Shown in pieces: positions 35,201-46,200 of a stretch of DNA of 64,000 bases. The position numbers and the translations under genes were made by a program. Within the stretch, counting starts at the first letter, position 1. Each line of letters starts with the position of its first letter. Source of the stretch: Trileptium ribeirensis (taxonomy: Eukaryota > Nematoda > Enoplea > Enoplida > Thoracostomopsidae); NCBI GenBank assembly GCA_030248225.1, contig JASANE010020387.1, positions 1 through 64,000 of the forward strand, written 5' to 3'. The notes below the pieces were generated by a model that saw only the letters and a list, made by a program, of their open reading frames with translations, was not told the origin of the DNA and ran no database searches.

Positions 35201-36730
35201 TTTCATCGAACATTTTCGTCTGCATTTTAAAATGGCGGGTTTTAATAGTATTTGCTAAGTATCAGAACCATAGTGGTCGATTTCTGAAGGAAAATCATTG
35301 TTTATTTGAACCAACCATTTCCTAGCAGTGAGTTAACAGCTACTTTAGTATTGTACATTTTATATGTTGTAAATGAAACAGTTAAATAAAACAAACAACA
35401 CTGTCTAGTTCTGAATAACAACAGCTTTTAAACTAAAGATTAGTAAACCAGATTCGAAAATTAGTAACCAACAGAAAATGTTCGTCCGGCGATACGTTAA
35501 GGCTTCAGTAGACTGCTTAATAAAAAATGGGGGGAAATCGATCAATTTTAACGGTACAGAGATAATTTTAGTCTCAGCAAGCTGTTGCAGAAAATGTCTA
35601 TTTCAGCAACACTTATTGCATTTATTGATTTTTTGTGGTTACCAAAGGCACCCTCATTTTGAAAAAATTCTGGATAAACTATAATTAGAACAGCACTAAA
35701 GAGCTAAAGTCGAATGTTGTGGAAATCAGCTGTATCGGTTCACACCTTTAGGAGCTACACCCGTTTATGCAAAAGCCTTGGCATGCATTAACAAATGCAT
35801 TAGCCTAAGTCTAAGTCTAGGCATAATTCGTTCAATCATTAACCGACTTTGTTTACTTTTACACGCAGCTTGGCTTTCGGACTCTGCTCGGCATTAAAAT
35901 TATGCATATATTGGGAATAATATTTTACAAAAAGTTTGGGTACCGGCTGGAGCCCATTGTAAACCAAAAAAAAAACAAAAAATAATCATAATATTGCTTA
36001 AATGGTCATTTTATTTTCTGGACCGGATCATAGAAACTGAGCGTCTTCGTTTAGGGTCACCCCATCTCCAAAACCATAAATTTTGACGGTACAGTATCCA
36101 GTTTCTGTACAGTTTGTCCCAACCCGCGACGAGGCTGCTCAGAAAACTTTAATTAAGACAGTATTTATGACAAAGAATTTTTCTATATTTAATTAGCAAT
36201 GGTCCGAAAAGTTTCAAAATTTCTGGTCGATAAATAGCCTCACAGCCGGCGTGGTATATGTCCATGGTGTAACAAGGTATGGTCGTTTTGTGGAACCAGT
36301 TATAAGCACACTGCGAATGTAGTGATGTGATTTTTGCAACCTTCGACTCAATACCCTAATTTGGTTTTAACAATATAGGAAATTATATCTTCATCGGGGA
36401 AAAATTGTTGAAAATTTTCGTACCTATATTACTTTTTGTTACAGAATTTCCTACAAAATATGCAAAATAACTATGCAATATATAATCGATCAGTGTTTTT
36501 AAATTATTTGACACTAACGTGCTACCTTGACTGGCTGCCTACTTTGAGAAGTGACTCACGGAGGATTTGATAAAATTAACAAAAGGTATAGCGGATGAGG
36601 CATGTGACGCCTGGCAGTTTTAACTCCATCAATAGAGAATGACGTAATAATTTACCAAGATATATCATCATCAACTAATGAACACCATACGCACATTCCA
36701 AATAAACATCTACAGCGGTGCTTCGACAAC
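32265..36730. other. Long AT-rich intergenic stretch
   Basis: No supported genes, RNAs or repeats. Short frames are scattered without motifs. Confidence 0.4.
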
Positions 36731-36733
36731 CTA

Positions 36734-38769
36734 CAACAACAACAACAACAACAATATTTTTATTTAAAAATGTACACATATATAGCATACAGTAATTAAA
36801 TAAAAAAAATAAATCAGATAGGGTTTAATCCTCTTATATCTGATTGTAGGTTTCTATTGTAATGCAAAAATTGTTCCAGGTTAACTTTTTTCAGAAGGGT
36901 TCTGAAGGATTTAGTATTCGGCGATTGAATTAACGGCTTACCATCAACGTACTCAGGTAATGAGTTCCATGCATCAATAACGCGGACAGAAAAAGAGTGT
37001 TTTAATATATTTGTTTTAAATTTCCTTTTTATCAATTTTTTTGAATGACCTCTAGTTCGGACAACGTCAGAAACAACAAATGATCGCTGACAGGCATCAA
37101 CATTATTGTACAGACATTTATATACCATAACAAGATCAAAGTGCAAACGACGTAATTCCAATGGTTCGAGGCTAAACTTTTGTAATCTATCGAAGTAGGG
37201 TGCATAAGCCCATTTATTCTTTTCGTATAGACGGCGTGTAAAGTACCGCTGAACGCGTTCTATCAAATCAATATCGCCTAGGTAACACGGAGACCACACC
37301 TGTGAGGCATATTCCAAATGAGGTCTTACATAAGTGATATAGGCGCATAGAAGAGTATCCGGGTCTGAGGTAAGAAAACAACGAAATAAAATATTTATAA
37401 CTTTATACGCTTTAGAAGCGATCATAGCGCAATGAGAATTAGTTTTCATCGTCTTATCAACGATAATTCCTAAGTCTTTGCATTGGTTCACTAATGAAAT
37501 TGGTTGACCACTCAAGGAGTAGTCCACATTAGTTTGAGGCTGTCCTAAACGTAACAGGTTACATTTAGGGGACGAGATAGGGAGTTGCCATTTACGTGAC
37601 CACTCCTCAATCGAGTCCAGAGCACTTTGTAGCGCATCAGTTTGAAAAGACTGGTTGAGTGGAGAATAATGAACATACAATTTGACATCATCGGCAAATA
37701 TTTTACAAGTCACATCAGACAATTCGTTAACAATGTCATTTATATACAATAAGAACAAGGTAGGTCCCAGTACACTCCCTTGGGGTACTCCAGATGTTAC
37801 ATCAAGATAAGGTGAAAAAGCACTGTTCACTTTGACCCGAAATTTTCTACGAGTTACAAAAGATCTAAGCCATGATTTCAAGTGATTTTTTATTCCAAAT
37901 GATGTTAACTTATCAATTAATTTACTATGAGAAACCGTATCAAACGCTTTAGCAAAGTCAATATACACAATATCTACGTTATTCCCTAAATCTAGAGACA
38001 TTGACCAATCATCAAAACATTCGAGAAGCTGCGTACATGTGGATTTTTTAGCTAGAAAACCGTGTTGTTCTGCAGAAACAAGATTGTTGGCGTGCAAGTA
38101 GCTTAAGATTGTCGAATTTATGATCGATTCCATAATTTTTGCGCAGTTCGATAGCAAAGAAATAGGTCGATAGTTAGTGGGATCGGACGCTGATCCCTTC
38201 TTATAAACAGCAACAACGTCCGAACACAACCATGAATTAGGCACAACATTATTTACAAAAGACTGTTCAAAAATGTGAGACAATGGGTAACACAAAACAT
38301 CTCGAAGTTGTTTCAAGAAAAATTGTGAAAACAAGTCCGGAGAATGACTGTTTTTGTTTTTCAGATCACCCATAAACTTATGTACAATCGCAGGGGTAAA
38401 GGTTATCCAAGATAACGAACAACCATTCGGTGGGTCGTGTATATATGATGAGCAGTCATTGTCAGTCGTGAAAACCTGTTTGAATGCTTTAGCTAAAGTT
38501 AACGACCGTTCTCTATCATCGGTAACGAGGTGGCCGTCGTTCGTTCTTAAAGCACCAATACCGCTCTTACTAAAGCATTTGTTGTTGACATATTTGAAAA
38601 GTTTCCTACGATTACCACCAGTTAAAATTTTGTGTTCGCGATTTTTGCGGAAAGATAAAATTGCTGCACTGCATTTTTTGGACATAGCTTTGTATTCGGA
38701 AAAATCTTTCGAAACTTTACACTTTCTCCAGAGTTTTGCTTTACTAGAGAGAAGCTTTCTAATATGATA
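36734..38769 (-). mobile_element. 5'-truncated CR1/Jockey-type LINE with (TTG)n tail
   Basis: A non-LTR retrotransposon inserted on the - strand. The coding part runs from about 38769 to the stop at 36814, followed by a short 3' UTR of about 60 bp and a trinucleotide tail (CAA repeats on the + strand, 36734-36754), a known style of LINE 3' end. The endonuclease domain expected upstream of RT is missing, so 5' truncation during insertion is likely. Confidence 0.9.
36814..38769 (-). CDS. LINE reverse transcriptase, uninterrupted, N-terminally truncated
   Basis: From the first Met (38685) the frame is 623 codons without a stop, and similarity to LINE proteins continues upstream in the same frame to about 38769. 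RT motifs are complete: NYRPISLLS (residues 171-179), YIDFAKAFDTVSHSKL (241-256), SGVPQGSVLGPTLF (298-311) and the catalytic FADD box (330-333). The C-terminal part has the YVRPHLEYASQVWSP and LxxLELRRLHFDLVMVYK motifs of the CR1/Jockey group. RT copies element RNA at a nicked target. The intact frame suggests a recent insertion. Without an endonuclease it cannot retrotranspose by itself. Confidence 0.92.
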   Translation of the reverse strand, partial: YHIRKLLSSKAKLWRKCKVSKDFSEYKAMSKKCSAAILSFRKNREHKILTGGNRRKLFKYVNNKCFSKSGIGALRTNDGHLVTDDRERSLTLAKAFKQVFTTDNDCSSYIHDPPNGCSLSWITFTPAIVHKFMGDLKNKNSHSPDLFSQFFLKQLRDVLCYPLSHIFEQSFVNNVVPNSWLCSDVVAVYKKGSASDPTNYRPISLLSNCAKIMESIINSTILSYLHANNLVSAEQHGFLAKKSTCTQLLECFDDWSMSLDLGNNVDIVYIDFAKAFDTVSHSKLIDKLTSFGIKNHLKSWLRSFVTRRKFRVKVNSAFSPYLDVTSGVPQGSVLGPTLFLLYINDIVNELSDVTCKIFADDVKLYVHYSPLNQSFQTDALQSALDSIEEWSRKWQLPISSPKCNLLRLGQPQTNVDYSLSGQPISLVNQCKDLGIIVDKTMKTNSHCAMIASKAYKVINILFRCFLTSDPDTLLCAYITYVRPHLEYASQVWSPCYLGDIDLIERVQRYFTRRLYEKNKWAYAPYFDRLQKFSLEPLELRRLHFDLVMVYKCLYNNVDACQRSFVVSDVVRTRGHSKKLIKRKFKTNILKHSFSVRVIDAWNSLPEYVDGKPLIQSPNTKSFRTLLKKVNLEQFLHYNRNLQSDIRGLNPI

Positions 38770-41700
38770 TTATTAACTACTAGGTAACTCTACAACGTCC
38801 GAACACAACCTACTGATATTAATTAACATTGACATGTACAGTACGTAGGTAACAACAACAACAGGAGGAAGCCTAAATATTAGAATGTGTGCACATTGGC
38901 TAAAGGGGTTATGAGTGATATTTCGTGTTTGTTTTGGTATTTTGGTAAGATATTTTTGGTTACGTTTTGTAAAAAACATTAATTTATACGAACCCGTATC
39001 TAACAAGTTTTATTTACGTCTTTGTTAGATTATGATTCCACGAAAATTTTTTAATCAAATCTAAATCAAAATTTTCGTTTATTAACGGTCTGTTGCAGTA
39101 TATAAAGCAATAAACTTCAGTTATGTGCATGGTATATTTAACGCCTTCATTGTAAAAGCTACTCACATATTATTAGAACTAAGTAGTTTAATAATTTTGG
39201 TATAGATTGATCATCGAGCGAACAGCACTTGTTTTGGTGAATAAATACTGGCTTGTTCAGTTTCTATTTAAGTATGCATATCTACTAAAAACTACAACTA
39301 AAATATAACAATATGATAATTTCCTAAATAGTTTTCAAAAGTCTTTACTCACATTTTTCTTTCCAACATCTATGGTTTCTACGAATCGAGATAGCAACGC
39401 ATATACTTGTCGAATAAAGTATTTACTCAAGTTTCTATTAAATTGTATTTTTATATCGAAAAATAAATTAAAATAATCTTATATTGCAATTTTCGAAATA
39501 GTTTTCAAATTTCTTAACGGTATTGCAACTGCTAACAACTACATTTAATTGTGTTTTACAAAGAGAGCAATTTTCAAAATTTCACTGAAAAATACGACAC
39601 TGGGTCATACTCATGTACTTCTATTTATCCGATTCTGTAGTCGTTTTCGGCCTAGCCTCCCGCAGGATTGGAGGGGTGCCTGATTCATTCTTGTGAGGCA
39701 GGATTTTCTATTATTCATCGGAGTGTAGTAGTTGGAACTCCTGAGTACCTTGAAAGCTTGCCGATACCCCGTAAAAGAATCAGAAGTAGACGAGTAGCCT
39801 CCAAAAGTGTAATCGGTAGTCCTGAAAATAACATTGGGGTAGCAGATACACCCTGAGCACGTTGAAAATAATTCTACGATTTTTGAGAATAGGATGGGTA
39901 GTCCGAAAAACGACAACATCATTGGTTAAGAGAAAGCACATGAGCATTACGGAATAAGTTTCTACAAAGCTTTCATAATATGCTTTTGCTTTTACCAATC
40001 AAGCGTGAGCATTTATCTTCGACAAATACCGGATGTACTCCAGTTTCTATTTAATACTGTTATAATTACAAGGGAACAAGAATGTGCCTACATAACGCTT
40101 CAGTAGTGTTTCTCAATTTCTACCAACCTTTGCTAGAATAACTGTGTTCACATCTTTTTATTTATATACCAGAATATTTGGCGTTTAGTCAGTGTTGTCA
40201 GGCACTCAATCAATCAATAATGATTGTCTCGATGTTTTCGTTTAGGTATAACTATGTTTTTTTAATAATTATTGTTACCATTCGTTTGTTCAAAATTTTT
40301 TTTAATAAGAAAAATAGTGCAATGTTTTCGTCAGGCTGGTTTATAATATTGATGTGCGATTGGAAGCTGTTGTGTTATTGGCGCGGATTCTATCTAAAGC
40401 TAAATGGGATGCGTAAAAAAATTTTTGGAGGGAGGGGTGGGCGGTGGTAGAACGTTGGATATGCAAAACTGGGATTCAGCTGGCTAACAGAGACGTTTTC
40501 GTGTTAGTTTGCTAATTTTCCAGCGCGGTTACATACCCGTCTCGGTTCTGAGCTTGTGTGTTGTACCTTTTTAATGTAACTCATGTCTATCGCTTATCGG
40601 TACATTGTGTCACAATGAATGTTTCTGGCAAAAAGTTTATTATTTTTCTGTATATATTATATTTATCTTTTCATGCGTATAACTTTATGCTATGGTTTAA
40701 TTTTTAGAATTATATTCACCATTACGATTGACAGCAACAGTAAATCGGTCATTTTTTGGAGGCGTTTTTGTTTGTGCATTCAAGCGTTTTCAGCATTTGA
40801 AAGGATATGCCTCACAATGTATTTTATTCTGACATGAGTGCCCTTTTGTAAGAAGGAAATATTTTGTCATTTATGTGAATATAAGGTTTATAGCTATATA
40901 AACTTTTTGTCATATCTTACCATCAGGGTGTTTATTGGACCCGTATTTCTGTTCATAGTTGGTTTAATGTATGTCCACGTGTACTAAAATTAAAATCTAA
41001 AACTGTTTAAGACAATGTAGTCATGCATGAGTAAACTTAAGCTGCGCAGCCAACCATCTTTTTAATATATACAAAACAATTTTAGGGAGCAAAGCAATCA
41101 TCACAATACTAGCCTGCACATATCCAAAAATGTTCGTTCGCAAACGCAGAGCTTATAATCACACAATTGTGCAGTTCCTGTTCGCTAGCACATTGCACCT
41201 GTTTTACTACGATTAGTTTTAAAACTAGCAAAAGGGCAACTTGTATTCTGCTTTTTTCATTACGCTAACGCTTTTCGTGATAATAATAATACGTGCAGTT
41301 TCACAAACATCAACTGTGGTGTATAGATTTTAAAACGCTAGACGGGGTATTTACGTTCGATGACAAGATAAAAATTTGCCACTTTAAATGCCAAACGATC
41401 ATTATGTTAACTAATTGTATTACTTAATGTTTTAGAACCAATCATTAGAAAGTCAATATTAATTTATTAACATTTCAGAAGCAGTGCATGTAACCAATTA
41501 TGCTTTTCATAAATATGGTGCTACACTATTACGCCGAACCAAATTTTATCTTCATTGTAGTAACATTGTTAAAGCCGATTTCGTAAAAAAGAATTTTTCG
41601 TTATCATCTTTTCTGTTGCAGTCCAGCATTTATGGTTACTATTTATACCGTTTATTCGACTTCAGCTTGTGCACGGTATCCCATCTTACCCGTGATACCG

Positions 41701-42155
41701 ATTTTAGTGTAACTAGTTGAAGTTAGCTTACTCGTCGTTTATCTGGTATGCCAAATATATCTTACCCTGAACAACTTCGGTTCCATGGTCTGTTGAATTC
41801 GGTTCCATGAACTGTTGAAGCTAAATGATTACACAAAACTTGATCATTGTTTACAAAATGTTTTTCATGATGTGATTAACTTAATCACGAAAAAATTTTT
41901 CTGTTGTCATACCTGTCTTTCTTCCCGTGGTTCCAATTTCAAAATACATGTTAAAAAGTATTTTTATCCAACAGAATCATTCGGTGGTGGAAAAGCATTA
42001 TCATCCAGAGCTGTGTTCTAATTCTGCTACAAGCGCAAGCATTAAAAGGCAAATTTGGCTAAGTGTAACCTTACTGTCAACTACTCATAAACTTGTTAGA
42101 ATTTTATCAAAAAATTATTGATGTTTTTACGCTGAGTTGTTAAAATTCGTAGAAT
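38770..42155. other. AT-rich DNA with one weak exon candidate
   Basis: No supported gene other than the candidate exon at 39702-39856. Frames elsewhere lack motifs. Confidence 0.35.
39702..39856 (+). CDS. Candidate terminal exon, unknown protein
   Basis: After an AG at 39700-39701, a frame of about 50 codons runs to a TGA at 39854-39856. The peptide has a plausible protein composition: a VVVGTPEYLESLPIPRKRIR stretch, then Ser/Lys/Arg-rich sequence with SP and TP sites, as in a disordered C-terminal tail. No partner exon or polyadenylation signal was found nearby, and no family was recognised. A chance frame is a real alternative. Confidence 0.25.
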
Positions 42156-42371
42156 TCAAGGGAGGATTGCACTAGTTGTTATATCTGGAACAATATCTTC
42201 CTCAAAGCTAACCTTCGTATACCCACGTACGCCTTGAGGCCGTTCTATACTGATAGGCTCTCCTTGATCGTGGATTTCATTTGACGCCTGCTGTAATTGA
42301 GGAACACAGCAGGATATACCGTTTGACGTCGAGATACAATTTGGTAACTCTCTAGCCGTCTTGATAACCCT
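42156..42371 (-). CDS. Candidate terminal exon on minus strand, unknown protein
   Basis: On the - strand, a pyrimidine-rich stretch and AG at 42372-42373 precede 71 open codons ending in TGA at 42156-42158. The encoded peptide is protein-like: a Cys pair (ISCCVPQLQQ), then GEPISIERPQGVRGYTKVSF and an acidic end. There is no ATG in the frame, so it would be an internal-start terminal exon. It lies in a GC-richer patch of AT-rich DNA. No family was recognised. It may be host sequence or a retroelement remnant. Confidence 0.3.
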   Translation of the reverse strand, partial: RVIKTARELPNCISTSNGISCCVPQLQQASNEIHDQGEPISIERPQGVRGYTKVSFEEDIVPDITTSAILP

Positions 42372-42954
42372 CTAGTAATGGTTTAGATGGTAGAGAGAAC
42401 AAAACGGATCATTTCAGAAATAAACACCATTGTAAACTGACTGAATCGTTGAAATACACAGCCTTTTATATTCTTTTCATGTTCATATTTATGGCACAGA
42501 GCCAAAATTAAGGAATACTATATGCTGATTGGCTGAAATGTTGGCATGGTGCCATCACTCTATACCGATTAGTAAAAAATTGGATGATAGAAGCTTCTAG
42601 AAACAACAGAGTCTATATTGAGGGGTCATCATTATTAAAAAAAATTGCGTGGGCGGAGGGGTAACATATAGAATCTTTATGTGTATTTGTTATAGAGAAG
42701 CGTTAATATTTATGGATTAGCTTATACATCTATGTATTCGTAGCATAGGAATAACACGCATATATAATGTTTATAATGTGTATGTATTTATTATAGGATA
42801 ATATTTGTACAAGTACCCAAGTATGTATTTAAAGTATAGGGTTAAAATATATATGTATTTATTACATGAGGGTAATTAATGATCTGCCGCCAAACACCTC
42901 ACGGGTCAATATATGTTTATGATGATGATGATGATGATACATTTACTATCAGAG
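42372..42954. other. AT-rich DNA with an ATG/GAT microsatellite
   Basis: A short trinucleotide run (ATG)n lies at 42919-42938. Motifs like GGTCATTAATCAT recur around 42955, 43286 and 43374, as a local low-complexity background. No gene seen. Confidence 0.5.
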
Positions 42955-42967
42955 GGTCATTAATCAT

Positions 42968-43285
42968 TAATCGGGGAGCCACGATCGCTCTCCAACATGG
43001 CGAGACACCAACGAGTGTGCGCTAAGAAGCGTGGCTGGACAGCGGAAGCGATCCAAGCAGTCCAAGTGACGATGGCGGACCGAATACCACAAGAACCGGA
43101 CCGACCGAGACACCGATGCAACACCGAAAGAATAACCTGCCCGATATGCTCAAAAGATGTATCAAAGCCGAACCTCAGCCGACATCAAAAGTCGGTCATG
43201 TGCCGCAGTGCGGCAGTAAACGCACCCAACGAAGCCTAAACTTGAAGACGTCGCGTTCCCCGAACAGCATATGGATGGATGGATG
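42968..43285 (+). mobile_element. Short non-LTR-type insertion with target duplications
   Basis: A GC-rich 318-bp block is bounded by identical 14-bp copies of GGGTCATTAATCAT (42954-42967 and 43285-43298; the shared G makes the edge ambiguous by one base). Its 3' end is a GGATGGATGGATG tail, like the short tandem tails of non-LTR elements. It carries a small zinc-finger frame. It may be the 3' end of a LINE or a coding SINE-like element. Similar motifs in the neighbourhood slightly weaken the duplication evidence. Confidence 0.6.
42997..43239 (+). CDS. Small zinc-finger protein frame within insertion
   Basis: ATG at 42997 in a favourable context (AACATGG) opens 80 codons. The peptide is basic and Arg-rich at the start. 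It ends with a finger: CPICSKDVSKPNLSRHQK, with a following Cys, giving C-X2-C-X11-H-X5-C, a C2HC variant of the C2H2 type. Such fingers occur in nucleic-acid-binding parts of LINE proteins. The frame fills most of the 318-bp insertion. It is probably a fragment of a longer element protein, but a complete small protein cannot be excluded. Confidence 0.45.
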   Translation: MARHQRVCAKKRGWTAEAIQAVQVTMADRIPQEPDRPRHRCNTERITCPICSKDVSKPNLSRHQKSVMCRSAAVNAPNEA

Positions 43286-43298
43286 GGTCATTAATCAT

Positions 43299-46200
43299 CT
43301 ACCATCAGCCCCCTTCCAGGGTGTTTAATCACGTCTACAGGGGTAATCCATTATCATTTCCCTAAAACTGACAGGTCATTAATCAAGCGGTCCAGAACCC
43401 TCATTTTCCCACTACATTCATAATGTCTTTGTGTGTACCTTATATTATTGGCTGGCGAATTAAATAAATCAAGAAGACCCAAACACCAATTGTATGTTCT
43501 GTTATATGTCAACAGATCATTGGTACAGCAAACAAGCCAATTCAATTTACTAATAACACAAGATGATGGAAGGTGGCGCACCTTAAATTTACTCATGAAG
43601 CACTCTATTCTTTTAAACCTGCTTTAAGATAAAATGTATAAATTATGTTTTCATTATGTATAAATTTTCACAAATACTATTAAAGTGTAAGCCAATGGGT
43701 TGCTCCGTTGCGTAAATGTGTTGTACATGTTCTCAACTATGCTCCCGTGTGCACTTGAAAATTTATTTATACATGTATAATTTGCTCATGTTTCGAACGC
43801 TCCGAGGAATTCCAACAGGAAATAATACAATTATGACTCCCAATATTTTCTGAATAAGCAAGTAACACAGCATGAAAGTTAATGCGATTTTAGGAAAAGT
43901 ATATTGTAGACGTGTTGTATTTCAAGTTTAAGTAGAAACTTTCTCTACAGGCGAATTTGATAAAAAGCATTGCCTGTATTATGCTTATGCAATTAATAAT
44001 TTTGCATCTATCATGGGCTAACCTGAATTAGTCAACTAGTTAATAAGTCATCAAATTTTTCTTAGTTCTATTTCTCTTTATGTAGTAAATATCGTATACC
44101 CACCGTTAAATAGGCGACAAGAAGCTTCATATAATATGAAATACATTGACAGGAACATTACTTAAGTTTGAATTTAGTATATTAATGTAAGTATAAAAAA
44201 CTCATTTGAAGGAGTTACCTTGCAGTATCCCTGGTCTAACTGCATTTTGTCCGATTTTGGGTCACTTATTCATAGATATTAAATGGTAAATCGTTAATAA
44301 TCGTGTAACCAAATGGGAAAATAGCCACTAGTATTCAAAGATGTTTATATATGCTAGCCTAGTGTCGTCCTACTATTTATATACATGGTATTTTAACGTT
44401 CTAGGTAGGATTAACATCCTCTACTCGTAAACTATAAGAACATCATACTGATATTGTGACCGATTTCACTCGTTAAAACCCAAGATTATGCGACCAAGAA
44501 ATTATCTTTGATCGTGAACAAAATTATATTATGTGAATACTCTAGAATTTATTCCGTATGCATACATCGGAATTATGAAAGTTCAAAAGGTATACACCTC
44601 AAGTTTCTCTATACAACCTGCGAGTTAACCCTACTTATTTTGTAAAGGAGTCGTGCCTATTTGGAAAACTGTGAAAGATATAGCTATAAAAAATTGTTTT
44701 TGCAAAGAAAAATCGCCTTAATGAAAACGTTTCGTAACATTCTTTAAGTATAGACCTAAATAGTAAAATCCATAGCTACCTTCGTCCTATGCACGACGTA
44801 ATTAGCTGAGTTACTGTTTCAACTGAAATTTTGATGATAATGCTCATAATTTGACTAAATATAACTAATAAAAGACTAAAAATTGTATATCGTGGTGACG
44901 ACTTTTGTGTGTTTCATTACCATTGAATGTCATCGCTATACATCATTCACATGACATTTGAATAAACATAGATATTTTCGCATACTGTCCGCGCTATCAA
45001 TCGTTCAGATATAAATATTGATAACGCATTCATTAAAGCGCTTTGTCTTTAATCAAATATCAAAGAACAGGTGCAACAGTATATGTGCCTGTTGTGTACA
45101 GTAGCGATAGTTTTGTTTTCTGGCTTGGCTGAAATTGCATTAATTCTAATAGAGTTTTACTTCAAATGACATCTAACACAATTATTATCAACAGGATGAT
45201 GTTGAATATGCCCGGTGTAATAATAGCTTTGTATGAAACTATTTGCCGATTCAGTTTGATAATGTTTGCAGCAATCTAATGACCCACACCCTTTAAGTTT
45301 ATATGTGCCTGGTTTGTTATTAAGTAGTACCGTTCATCTTATTCTTGATTTTGATTCAATAAGCCGTTCTTTATGATCGTACGATTTGCTGTCAGTGGCA
45401 AACAGCTGACTATAATATTGAACTCCGAGCATACAGCATTTGAATCAGTGAAATAATTGTCGTACAGGTTTTATGTAAATACCTATTATTTGCTCGTACC
45501 TCGTTTTGTGAGCCTTTAAAAGCGGACCGCAATATTTCGACAAGAACGAGCACTAATCGTTTAAATCTGGTTGCTCAGGGAGATATCGTTTAAATAGGTC
45601 GTTCTCTATTTAAATTGGTCGGATTAACTTGGCACCAAAAAATTTTTTTCAAATCGTGCTTATGTTGAGTTGAAGAATAAAGTTGCTATTTTGCGCATTA
45701 CACGAGCAAAATGGAATAAAAACATGTAATAAGATGCATACAGCAAATTTTATATCACCATTTCATGCAACTCACTTAAGCCCGATTTGAAACACTGTTT
45801 TTTCGCCAAATTCTAGTTTTCTAGTCAAACTCTTTCCGGATAGCACGATGTAAAAGACATCTCACCTACCAGACCGGTTTAGATCATTTCATTTCAAATG
45901 GAGAACCCGATGGAATTTAACGATTAATCAAAACGGTTTTTAATTTTAACTATCTTAATAGGCATTTATTGCAGCAGGTAATGCAATAGTACCCATATAA
46001 ACTTCAAATAATATACACTACTATGACCCTCTGCTGTTAAAAACAAATCTTAAAGCCTCTTTAAAAATTGAACACAAAACTTACTTTTCTACAGCTGCGT
46101 TTACTACGGAACGTTAAATACACCGTCGACATCCTCTTTGTATGTCCAATGTATAGAACCATTCTAATAATTGTCGAGATACGCTTTTAAGAAGACCATA

